Assembly: GCA_027047745.1 (NCBI GenBank)
Contig: JALTUB010000059.1
Span: 1 to 23,686 of the forward strand
DNA: 23,686 nt
Direction: 5' to 3'
DNA from: Sulfurimonas sp.
GTDB lineage: Bacteria > Campylobacterota > Campylobacteria > Campylobacterales > Sulfurimonadaceae
Shown here: positions 14,550-22,245 of the stretch, piece by piece
How positions within the stretch are numbered: the stretch's first letter is position 1
How the letters are laid out: every line of letters begins with the position of its first letter
Notes under the pieces: model-generated
What the model was told of the DNA's origin: nothing
The model's input: the letters and a program-made list of their open reading frames with translations, nothing else
Databases searched by the model: none
Program-made: the position numbers and the translations under genes

Positions 14550-14719
14550 AAAGAGTAAATTGCAGACGATGTCAATATTATTATGTAACTTGGGAAAATG
14601 CTAAGCCTCATGGGTGCAGGGCTTATGGATTTAAGTCAGCTCAGATTCCATCCATGGTTGTTTTTCAAAGTAGTGGTGTAGCATGTTCAGTTTTTAAACA
14701 GAAGTCTCCGGCCAAATAA
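14546..14719 (+). CDS. Small four-cysteine protein, probable metal-binding
   Basis: A 57-residue protein starts at GTG (14546), its start codon overlapping the kinase stop codon as GTGA; the same frame has a stop 13 bases further up, so no earlier start is likely. The sequence has C6 and C9 in NCRRCQYYYVTWE, C24 in PHGCRAYGFKS, and C47 in SSGVACSVF. This exact layout (CxxCxYYYVTW, HGCRAxGFKS, SGxxC) belongs to a widespread family of small conserved proteins, often mislabelled in databases as uracil-DNA glycosylase. The cysteines probably bind zinc or iron. Its function is unknown. Its last 26 bases overlap the convergent YhbP-family gene. The coupling could mean it belongs to the cassette, or that the cassette was inserted next to a resident gene. 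Confidence 0.8.
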   Translation: MKRVNCRRCQYYYVTWENAKPHGCRAYGFKSAQIPSMVVFQSSGVACSVFKQKSPAK

Positions 14720-15134
14720 TCTTCTTACCAAAGCCGAGTCTATTGTCTGTTAGTTTAAAATACTCTACCTCTATCTGCCAAAGTTTAGGGCTTATGGCAA
14801 GAGCATAAGGAAAAGTTTTAAAATATAGTTTTTTTAGGCTATTATCTTTAGGCTCTGTAAATTTACCACGAATTTGCAAACCTTGAATCTTACCAACAGT
14901 TTTTGTCTCAAGCAGTATATTTGCTGCGATGTTAGGAGTGTTTTTTATATGTTTTATATGTATAGTATCTTCACTACTAGCCACTACAAAACTATTTAGT
15001 TCTTTTGAATAGGCATAAAAAAGAGAACATGAACTAATCTCATCTTTAAAGTGAGTCGCCAAACTCATAACATGATGCTTCTTTATAAACGAAGTTATCT
15101 TTGAAAAAGAAATGTTTCTAAATCCTCTACACAT
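14694..15134 (-). CDS. YhbP-family protein (UPF0306, PNPOx-like fold)
   Basis: The 146-residue protein matches E. coli YhbP in pattern: an opening helix ending in FIKKHHVMSLATH, the strand with SLFYAYSKELNSFVVAS, and the very characteristic end LTDNRLGFGKKIIWPE. The fold is the split barrel of pyridoxamine-phosphate oxidases, usually binding FMN or a related cofactor, though the reaction of YhbP is not established. The N-terminal helix is needed for the fold, so the ATG at 15134 is preferred although it overlaps the gene upstream by 40 bases. Convergent with the small Cys-protein gene (26-base overlap). Confidence 0.82.
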   Translation of the reverse strand: MCRGFRNISFSKITSFIKKHHVMSLATHFKDEISSCSLFYAYSKELNSFVVASSEDTIHIKHIKNTPNIAANILLETKTVGKIQGLQIRGKFTEPKDNSLKKLYFKTFPYALAISPKLWQIEVEYFKLTDNRLGFGKKIIWPETSV

Positions 15135-15316
15135 TTTATATTTCGTTTGTCTAACATCATTCTTGCAGTATCATCTACAATCAATATATCATAAATATCC
15201 AATGGACTCACCATGTTATAATAACTCTTTATAAAATCTAAAAGTATCTCAAAATTATTATCTTTTATCGAATGCCGTTTATACTCTTTAAATTCTTTCC
15301 AATTAATACTTACCAA
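15095..15316 (-). CDS. Small uncharacterised protein downstream of the PLP lyase
   Basis: This 73-residue product is acidic and helical with no signal peptide or membrane segment. It starts at TTG (GTAAGTATTAATTGG follows), with AAAGGG about 7 bases upstream inside the end of the PLP-lyase gene, and overlaps that gene by 14 bases. Its end overlaps the YhbP-family start by 40 bases. A middle region reads SPLDIYDILIVDD followed by TARMMLDKRNI, not matching any family I know. Such overlaps fit a real coupled gene but also allow a chance frame. Confidence 0.5.
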   Translation of the reverse strand: MVSINWKEFKEYKRHSIKDNNFEILLDFIKSYYNMVSPLDIYDILIVDDTARMMLDKRNIKCVEDLETFLFQR

Positions 15317-16493
15317 GTTCTAACCCTTTAAGTGCTTTTTCTAATCTTTTAATTATTTGTGACATTTTAGCAGAAGATAGAGCAAAATTCAAACGCATAA
15401 ACCCACTCCCCTCTCTACCAAAACTTAAACCTGCATTTAAACCAAGTTTTGCCTCTTTTATAAAAAACTCTCTCAACTTCTTATCACTAAAGTCCATACC
15501 CCTACAATCAAGCCATGCTAAGTAAGTCGCTTCTATGGGTGTTATTTTAATAAAGTCAGAGTATTTATCTGTTAGCTCTTTAAGTCTTTTATAGTTAGAA
15601 TAAAGATGTATTTTTAACTCTTCTAACCATACTTCACCATTAGCATAAGCACTCTCAAAAGCAACATGAGAGAGTACAGCACCCTGAGCAAAATGAACTC
15701 TCTCATGAGACGCTTTAAACTTTTCTCTAAGTTTTTCACTGCTTATAGCCACACTACTCATAGCAAATCCAGCCATATTAAAAGTTTTACCAACACCAAT
15801 AGCACTTAGTGTTATATCTCTAGCTTGTTGGTTAAGTGAGGCAAATGGGATATGTTTGTTTGGAGCATAAACCAAATCAGAATGAATCTCATCTGCAAAA
15901 ACAATTATATTATTTTCTAAACAAACTTCTAATATCTGCTCTAACTCCTCTTTTTTCCAAACACGACCAACAGGATTGTGAGGAGAACAAAGAAGTAAAA
16001 GTTTTGTATTTTCATCTATCTTTGATTTTAAATCTTCTATGTCAAAAGTATATTTTCCTTGAGTATCTAAATGAAGTGGATTTTTTACTAGCTTTCTATC
16101 AAGCTCCATGACACTATAAAAAAATGGAGAGTAAACAGGTGTTTGAACTATGACTCCATCTCCTTTGTTACTAAAAGCCTCTATAGCTACATGCATAGAA
16201 GTTACAACAGAGTGAGAGTAGAACATATCTTCTACTTTATAGCTTACACCATGTCGTTTTTTCATCCAAGCTATTTGTGCTTCATAAGCACTTAAAGGGA
16301 CTTCTTCATAACCTATTATGGGATGTTTTAAACGCTCGCTTACTGCATTTAGTACAAAGTTTGGTGTGTCTATATCCATATCTGCCACCCAAACAGGTTC
16401 TATATCTGTAGTGCCAAAAAGCTTTTTGCGTAAAGTATATTTCTCTGCGTTTGTATCTTCTCTATCAGCACTTACAGAAAAGTCATAACTCAT
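15303..16493 (-). CDS. ovoB: MalY/PatB-type PLP-dependent C-S lyase, likely OvoB
   Basis: The protein has the aminotransferase fold of the MalY/PatB cystathionine beta-lyases: VWVADMDI near the N-terminus, LLLCSPHNPVGRVW, FADEIHSDL with the PLP-ring Asp, and the Schiff-base lysine K236 in GVGKTFNMAG. The start is placed at ATG 16493, giving 396 residues: it forms an ATGA overlap with the ovoA stop and has GGAAGAAG directly upstream. A TTG at 16505 is an alternative that adds four residues. In ovothiol biosynthesis a PLP lyase called OvoB cleaves the histidyl-cysteine sulfoxide made by OvoA to 5-thiohistidine. Direct coupling to ovoA makes that the best role here. Cystathionine beta-lyase in methionine synthesis is the alternative. 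Confidence 0.78.
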   Translation of the reverse strand: MSYDFSVSADREDTNAEKYTLRKKLFGTTDIEPVWVADMDIDTPNFVLNAVSERLKHPIIGYEEVPLSAYEAQIAWMKKRHGVSYKVEDMFYSHSVVTSMHVAIEAFSNKGDGVIVQTPVYSPFFYSVMELDRKLVKNPLHLDTQGKYTFDIEDLKSKIDENTKLLLLCSPHNPVGRVWKKEELEQILEVCLENNIIVFADEIHSDLVYAPNKHIPFASLNQQARDITLSAIGVGKTFNMAGFAMSSVAISSEKLREKFKASHERVHFAQGAVLSHVAFESAYANGEVWLEELKIHLYSNYKRLKELTDKYSDFIKITPIEATYLAWLDCRGMDFSDKKLREFFIKEAKLGLNAGLSFGREGSGFMRLNFALSSAKMSQIIKRLEKALKGLELGKY

Positions 16494-18586
16494 TTCTTCT
16501 TCCAAACACTAACTTGAGATATAGTATGTTGGTATTTTCTAGCTGTCTCTTTGATAACAAATTCCAAATCTTCTTTATGAAGTAACTCAAACTTATCTGA
16601 TAAAACTTTTTTTAGAGTATCTATAGTTTTAATCTCACTACCGTTTTCATCTGTGTATCCACCTAACCAAAACTCTTTTTTAGTGGAACTTTCCTGCCAA
16701 GTATATGGAGAAGTGATAACAAGTATGCCATCTGCATTTAGTCTCTCATCAATAGTATCTAAAAAAAGTCTAGGGTTGTAAAGTCTATCTATAAGATTTG
16801 TTGCCATGACCAAATCATACTTTTTAAAGTTAGGTTTTAGATTACAAGCATCTCCTTGCCAAAACGAAACTTTATCTCTTAAGTTTTCATATCCTAAATC
16901 TTCTATAGTAACCTTTTTCTTATGAGATATATCACCCTCATCTTTTACACTAAAAGCGATATAGCCCTCATCTTTTAACTTTGAGCCAACTTGAACAAAA
17001 CGAGCAGAGAAGTCGATGCCCTCAACCTCATCAAACTCATGAGCTAGTTCATAAGTTGCTCTTCCTGTTGCACAACCCAAATCAAGTGCTTTTGTTTTAT
17101 GTCTTGCAAAAGAAGAAGCTACTCTAGCAGTGCTAATCGCAAAATTTTCCACACCAAAATTTTCTTTACCATATTGAAACTCACAATATTGTGAAACTAA
17201 CTCATCACTCTCATATATATCCATCTTATCCTCTTTTTTATCACTTATAACATATCTAAAACCTGCATTTTGAAAAAAATGTTTTCTAAAAGCATAACGA
17301 GAATATTTTGTTATAAGATTTCCACTACTAGCCCAAGACGAACCAAGTATAAGAGCATGTTTTTCATCAAAAGTAGGAACTGAAAAATCATCATAAGCTT
17401 CATGAACTTTAAAACCATCAAAAGCTCTTATGGGTGTACGACTCCATTGCCAAACATTACCTACAACATCATACAAACCATTAAAAGAGAACTCATTAAC
17501 TGGGCATGAGGAAGCATAATGATAAAAGTTAAGGTTTGCCCTACTCTCATGAAATGATGGGATATTTTCAACTTCTGCATACTCATACATAACTCTATAC
17601 TCAGCCTCACTTGGAAGTTGGTAAGTAACTCCATCTTTTTTGCTTTTATATCTACAAAAAGCTTCTGCCTCTAAGGCATTTACATCAACAGGCCAATCAA
17701 GTGGCATATCTATCTCTGAGGCAAGAGTTCTATATCTATAAACTCCATCTTTTAAAATCCAAAAAGGTGGGTGTTTAGCCTTGCTAATTTCTAAAAACTT
17801 TTTACCCTCTTCATCCCAAAACTCTTTTTTTGTGTAGCCATCATCTTTAACAAACTCCATATATTCGCCATTGCTAACTAAGTATTTTGAAGCCTTAAAT
17901 GCAGATACTTCTTCTTCATAATTTCCATACTCATTATCCCAGCCATAAAGTTCATTTGAGCTATCTATGCCAAGTTTTACATCTGCTGAATTTATATCTA
18001 TCATCGCATTTTGTGGGGCTAATGAGCTGTGTTTACAATAAGGAAAATATTTAGACTCTTTAACCAAATCAATAGGCATTTGACGATGAAGAACAAGTGA
18101 TGTTTCTATATGTATGCGTTCATGCTCTATCCCCATAAGTATAATCCACATAGGGGAGTCATCTTTTATAGGTAACTCCAAAGGCAGAGTCATTATCAAC
18201 TCTTTAACTAAAGTTTTTACCTTAGCTCTATACTCTCGAACCTCATCTACTTCTGGCCAACTATAGCGAGAGTTCTCCATATCATCCCAAGACATTTCAT
18301 CCACGCCAACTGCAAAGATTGACTCAAAATCTGGATTTATTCTTTCATTGATAAGTTTCATATTGATAAGTTTGTTGATAAAAAAAGTTGCAGTATGTCC
18401 AAAATAAAAAATCATAGGATGACGAGTAGATTCTGACTTCTCATAAAAAACGCTATCATCTTTTAAAACTTCAAAAACTTTTTCAAAAAGTTCATAAGTG
18501 TTTAAAAAATAATCTAAAACCTCTTCTCTTTTACTCTCTAAACTTTTGCCATTTAAAGGTACTGAATACTTACTAATTTTACTCAT
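16490..18586 (-). CDS. ovoA: OvoA: 5-histidylcysteine sulfoxide synthase with methyltransferase domain
   Basis: The 698-residue protein has the three OvoA parts. Residues about 20-175 are a DinB-like helical domain with HPMIFYFGHTATFF (His64) and EHERIHIETS (His155, His159), the three-histidine iron site. Residues about 185-450 are a formylglycine-generating/sulfatase-modifying-type domain (NGLYDVVGNVWQWS, then SRYAFRKHFFQNAGFR). Residues about 465-698 are a SAM methyltransferase with motif I ALDLGCATGRA (500-510). OvoA joins cysteine to histidine at C5 as a sulfoxide using O2, and its methyltransferase domain methylates the imidazole of 5-thiohistidine to give ovothiol A. EgtB of ergothioneine synthesis lacks this fused methyltransferase, which argues for OvoA. 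Starts on the last base of dxs (TAATG) and overlaps the PLP lyase by 4 bases. Confidence 0.93.
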   Translation of the reverse strand: MSKISKYSVPLNGKSLESKREEVLDYFLNTYELFEKVFEVLKDDSVFYEKSESTRHPMIFYFGHTATFFINKLINMKLINERINPDFESIFAVGVDEMSWDDMENSRYSWPEVDEVREYRAKVKTLVKELIMTLPLELPIKDDSPMWIILMGIEHERIHIETSLVLHRQMPIDLVKESKYFPYCKHSSLAPQNAMIDINSADVKLGIDSSNELYGWDNEYGNYEEEVSAFKASKYLVSNGEYMEFVKDDGYTKKEFWDEEGKKFLEISKAKHPPFWILKDGVYRYRTLASEIDMPLDWPVDVNALEAEAFCRYKSKKDGVTYQLPSEAEYRVMYEYAEVENIPSFHESRANLNFYHYASSCPVNEFSFNGLYDVVGNVWQWSRTPIRAFDGFKVHEAYDDFSVPTFDEKHALILGSSWASSGNLITKYSRYAFRKHFFQNAGFRYVISDKKEDKMDIYESDELVSQYCEFQYGKENFGVENFAISTARVASSFARHKTKALDLGCATGRATYELAHEFDEVEGIDFSARFVQVGSKLKDEGYIAFSVKDEGDISHKKKVTIEDLGYENLRDKVSFWQGDACNLKPNFKKYDLVMATNLIDRLYNPRLFLDTIDERLNADGILVITSPYTWQESSTKKEFWLGGYTDENGSEIKTIDTLKKVLSDKFELLHKEDLEFVIKETARKYQHTISQVSVWKKK

Positions 18587-20406
18587 TATATAGACTCTTT
18601 TACCCTTAGTGCTAGTTGCTCAGGTAGTAGCCCTAAAGACTCTTCAACAAGCTTTGTATTTCCATGAGTGATAAATTTATCAGAAAACTCAAAACTTGTA
18701 ACTTCTACATCTAAAATCTTCTCATCTGCTAAAAATTCCGAGATAGCAGAACCTACTCCACCCATCTTTGCACTATCTGAAAAAACAAACCATTTTTTAT
18801 GTTTTTTTGACATATTTTTAAGCATATCAGCATCAAGTGGTTTTACAAAACGCAAGTCTAACAAACTTACCTCTTCTTCTAAAAACTTTGATGTTTCATA
18901 AGCTCGACCAACTCCATTTCCATAACCTATAAAGAGTATATCACTATCATTTGAAATCAAAAGTTGTGAAGTAGCAAGTTCAAATGCTTTTGATTCTACC
19001 AAATCTGTTTCTTTAAATGAACCCCTTGGATAACGCAAAGAGCAGGGATGTTGATACTCAGATGCGAACTCCATAGCTTGATGAAAACTTTTCTCATCTC
19101 TTGGAGCAAAGAGTGTCATGTTTGGTATAGCTCTTAAAAATGATATATCAAATGCACCCTGATGTGTCTCACCATCCTCACCAACTATCCCTGCCCTATC
19201 AAGTGCAAAAACAACTGGTAAATCTAATATGCAAGTATCATGAATAACTTGATCATATCCTCGTTGTAAAAATGTTGAGTAGATAGTGCAAAATGGTTTA
19301 AAACCCTCTTTTGCTAGAGCAGACATAGAAGTTACTGCATGTTGTTCTGCTATGGCTACATCCCAAAATCTATTTGGATATTTTTCTATTAAACTTGTTA
19401 AACCTGTTCCAGTTGGCATGGCAGCTGTTGCACCGACTATCTTTTCATTTTTCTCACACAACTCTATCAAAGCTTCTGTGTATATTTGAGTAGCACTTTT
19501 AGCAGAAGTTTTTTTAGCACTTACTCCATTACTTCTATCAAATGGTCCAACACCATGCCATTTTTCCTCTTGTCCCTCTGCAAATTCATACCCTTTACCT
19601 TTAAGAGTTTGAGCATGAATAATAACAGGTCTTTTCAGCTTTTTTGCTATTTGCATAATATCTATAAGTTGTGTTAAATTATGCCCATCTACAGGACCAA
19701 TATAATCAATCCCCATCTCTTCAAAAAGCAAACCAGGGGTAATTAGACGAAGTGACTCTTCCATGCGTTTAGCAATATATCTTGCACCATCACCAAAGTT
19801 TTCAACAAAACTCTCTGTACTTTTTTTAAACCTCTGATAAAAAGGTGATGCCATAGCTGAACTTAACATTCTACTAACTGCACCTATTGGTTTAGCTATA
19901 CTCATTTCATTATCATTCAAGATTATAACCATAGGGTACTTCTTGTCCCCAAGTTCATTGAGTGCCTCATATACCATACCAGCAGTCATGGAACCATCTC
20001 CAATCATGACAACAGGGATACGAGAATCCTCTTCACCTTTTAGAGCTATAGCTTTTGCAGCACCAACACCTAAAGATATAGAGGTAGAGCTATGACCTGC
20101 TACAAAATAATCATCATCACTCTCACTAGGTTTTGTATATCCACATAAACCATTAAACTGACGAAGAGTATCAAAAGCTTCCCACCTATCAGTTAAAAGT
20201 TTATGTGCATAAGCTTGATGAGAAACATCAAAGATAAAAGGGTCTTTTTTACTATCAAAAACCTTGTGCATAGCAACAATCAGTTCTGTTGCTCCAAGTG
20301 TTGAGCTTAAATGACCACCATTTTTACTAACAACTCTTAAAATCTCTTCTCTTACATCACTGCAAAGTAATTCCAACTCATCTACTGTTTTATCTTTAAT
20401 ATTCAT
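18586..20406 (-). CDS. dxs: 1-deoxy-D-xylulose-5-phosphate synthase
   Basis: Dxs condenses pyruvate with glyceraldehyde 3-phosphate in the first step of the MEP isoprenoid pathway. The 606-residue length is normal (E. coli 620). Visible motifs are DVSHQAYAHK near residue 60, the thiamine-diphosphate motif GDGSMTAG (136-143) with NDNEMSIA (164-171), IGPVDGHN, the catalytic-domain VAIAEQHAV and DRAGIVGEDGETHQG. It lies 6 bases after fliH and shares one base with ovoA, so it is in the flagellar transcript. C. jejuni and relatives have the same fliH-dxs linkage. Confidence 0.97.
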   Translation of the reverse strand: MNIKDKTVDELELLCSDVREEILRVVSKNGGHLSSTLGATELIVAMHKVFDSKKDPFIFDVSHQAYAHKLLTDRWEAFDTLRQFNGLCGYTKPSESDDDYFVAGHSSTSISLGVGAAKAIALKGEEDSRIPVVMIGDGSMTAGMVYEALNELGDKKYPMVIILNDNEMSIAKPIGAVSRMLSSAMASPFYQRFKKSTESFVENFGDGARYIAKRMEESLRLITPGLLFEEMGIDYIGPVDGHNLTQLIDIMQIAKKLKRPVIIHAQTLKGKGYEFAEGQEEKWHGVGPFDRSNGVSAKKTSAKSATQIYTEALIELCEKNEKIVGATAAMPTGTGLTSLIEKYPNRFWDVAIAEQHAVTSMSALAKEGFKPFCTIYSTFLQRGYDQVIHDTCILDLPVVFALDRAGIVGEDGETHQGAFDISFLRAIPNMTLFAPRDEKSFHQAMEFASEYQHPCSLRYPRGSFKETDLVESKAFELATSQLLISNDSDILFIGYGNGVGRAYETSKFLEEEVSLLDLRFVKPLDADMLKNMSKKHKKWFVFSDSAKMGGVGSAISEFLADEKILDVEVTSFEFSDKFITHGNTKLVEESLGLLPEQLALRVKESI

Positions 20407-20412
20407 TATACT

Positions 20413-21213
20413 TTACTCACTTATCGCAGCTTGTTTTACTTTATCAAATCTTTTTTGTATCTCAGAGTCTATATTTCCTGCATCACTTATAGCAACAACT
20501 CCACCCTCATTTATAGCACTATCAGATATAACCTCTACATGTTCTAGTGAACCAACTTGTTCAGATATAGCTCCATGATTTTTTGGATTTACTTTTAGAG
20601 TAATCTTAGAGGCACTCTGTAGTTCTTTAATAAGTTCAGATGATAAAACTTTAGCTATATTACTAGAGTTTTCACCAACTTCTATAACAACTACCTCTTT
20701 TGCTATATCAAGGGCAGCACTTATAAGATCTTTTTTTATGCTCTCTAAAGCACTCTCATACTCTTTTGCACTCTGTTCTAATTTTTTTACAGATTCACCA
20801 AACAGAGAAACAGCCTTTGACATTCCAATCTCATCATCTTCTATAGCCTTTGCTTTTCCTGCTTCCATACCTTGAGCGAAAGAGTCTTCTTTACTCTTTT
20901 GTAGTTGGATTTTAAACTCTTCTTCCTTAGATTCAAGTTTCATTTGCAACTTAATAAAATTTGATGACATTTCATCTGTTTTTTTCATGAGAGATTCTAT
21001 TAAAGACTCTTTTGAAGAGTTACTTAGTGCGCTTGAGTCTATCTTGTCACTCTCTCTAGCTTGAGGATTATTATCTTCACTAAACTCTTCTTTTTCTTCA
21101 CTTGAAAAAACACTATAATTTTCTTCTTCTGCCAAGCCAGATGCAAGCACTTTAAAGTTGTACTTATTTACATTGTGTCTGCTGATTTGTCCATTTGAAA
21201 TTACTGTTGCCAT
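20413..21213 (-). CDS. fliH: Flagellar assembly protein FliH
   Basis: FliH binds and restrains the export ATPase FliI at the base of the flagellar type III secretion system. The 266-residue protein has a low-complexity acidic N-terminal part (30-75), a long coiled coil (about 75-150, with LQMKLESKEEEFKIQLQKSK), and a C-terminal domain (150-260, with DIAKEVVVIEVGE) that is the conserved FliH/HrpE part. A helical GxxxG-like segment (GMEAGKAKA) lies in the coil. Position between fliG and dxs supports the call. The start is ATG 2 bases after the fliG stop. Confidence 0.92.
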   Translation of the reverse strand: MATVISNGQISRHNVNKYNFKVLASGLAEEENYSVFSSEEKEEFSEDNNPQARESDKIDSSALSNSSKESLIESLMKKTDEMSSNFIKLQMKLESKEEEFKIQLQKSKEDSFAQGMEAGKAKAIEDDEIGMSKAVSLFGESVKKLEQSAKEYESALESIKKDLISAALDIAKEVVVIEVGENSSNIAKVLSSELIKELQSASKITLKVNPKNHGAISEQVGSLEHVEVISDSAINEGGVVAISDAGNIDSEIQKRFDKVKQAAISE

Positions 21214-21214
21214 A

Positions 21215-22243
21215 TTACTCTATCATCTCTTCAGTTGAACCCATTTGAATAGTTCCAGCTTCTGCTAATTGATTTACAACTTCAACGATTTTTCTTTGAG
21301 CCGTTTCAACATCTTTCATTTTAACTGCTCCAAGGAACTGCATCTCTTCTTCAAACGCTGCACGAGCTCTTTCACTCATAGCAGAGAAAAACTTCTCTTT
21401 TAACTCTTCTGGAGAAGATTTTAGACCCAGCATCAAGTCTGGTTTTTCAACAGCTTTTAGTATCTCAGTAATCGCATTTTTATCTAAAGAAACCATATCT
21501 TCAAATGTAAACATCATCTCTTTGATAAGAATTGCTAAATCTTCATCTACTTGTTCAATATTTGCAAGAGTTGCTTTAGAGCTTTTAGCACCTAGACGGT
21601 TGAAGATGTCAGCAACTGCTCTAGTTCCACCAACTTCAACTTTGTATGAAGCAAGTGACTCTAGTTTTGACTCAAGCACTGCAGAAACACGCTTAATAAC
21701 CGAAGGAGATATATCTCCTAGTTTTGCCATACGCATAGCGACTTCACTTCTTAACTCATCAGAAAAATACTGAAGAGTATCTGCTGCTTCAGTAGCATCC
21801 ATATGTGCCAATATAAGAGCAATAGTTTGTGGGTGCTCATGCATAATAAAGTCTGAGAGTTGTTGAGGCTTTATCTTTGAAAGATATGCGAAGTTTTGAG
21901 TATTTTGCATACTTCTTGAGAGTTTATCAAGCACTTTTTTGGCTTCATCTGGACCAAGAGTTCTATAAAGAAGTTCTCTTGCATACTCCATACCACCAGA
22001 AGTAAGATAAGCACCTGATTGAAATATGGCATGAAACTCTTCTAAAATAGCACTTGCAACTGTTCTATCTACAGTATTGCTTGTTGCAATATACTTAGAT
22101 ACTTCTGTAATCGCATCTATATTCATGTTTGAAAATATGTCAGCAGTTACCTCTTCTCCAAGTTGCAGCAAAAGAATAGCTATCTTTTCTGCGATACTCA
22201 TCTCATCAAATATAGCTTGTTGTTGTTGTGTTAAGTTTGCCAT
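21215..22243 (-). CDS. fliG: Flagellar motor switch protein FliG
   Basis: FliG links the MS ring to the switch complex and interacts with the stator to make torque. The 342 residues cover all three domains: N-terminal FliF-binding (1-100, with AEKIAILLLQLGEEVTADIF), middle domain with the conserved EHPQTIALILAHM (about 135-147), and the C-terminal torque domain with MFTFEDMVSLDKNAI and SERARAAFEEEMQ carrying the charged motor residues. It starts 2 bases after the fliF stop. Confidence 0.97.
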   Translation of the reverse strand: MANLTQQQQAIFDEMSIAEKIAILLLQLGEEVTADIFSNMNIDAITEVSKYIATSNTVDRTVASAILEEFHAIFQSGAYLTSGGMEYARELLYRTLGPDEAKKVLDKLSRSMQNTQNFAYLSKIKPQQLSDFIMHEHPQTIALILAHMDATEAADTLQYFSDELRSEVAMRMAKLGDISPSVIKRVSAVLESKLESLASYKVEVGGTRAVADIFNRLGAKSSKATLANIEQVDEDLAILIKEMMFTFEDMVSLDKNAITEILKAVEKPDLMLGLKSSPEELKEKFFSAMSERARAAFEEEMQFLGAVKMKDVETAQRKIVEVVNQLAEAGTIQMGSTEEMIE

Positions 22244-22245
22244 AT

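Noticed and set aside
16490..18586. EgtB of ergothioneine synthesis
   Set aside because: The fused C-terminal methyltransferase and the overall 698-residue length fit OvoA; no egtD gene is nearby.
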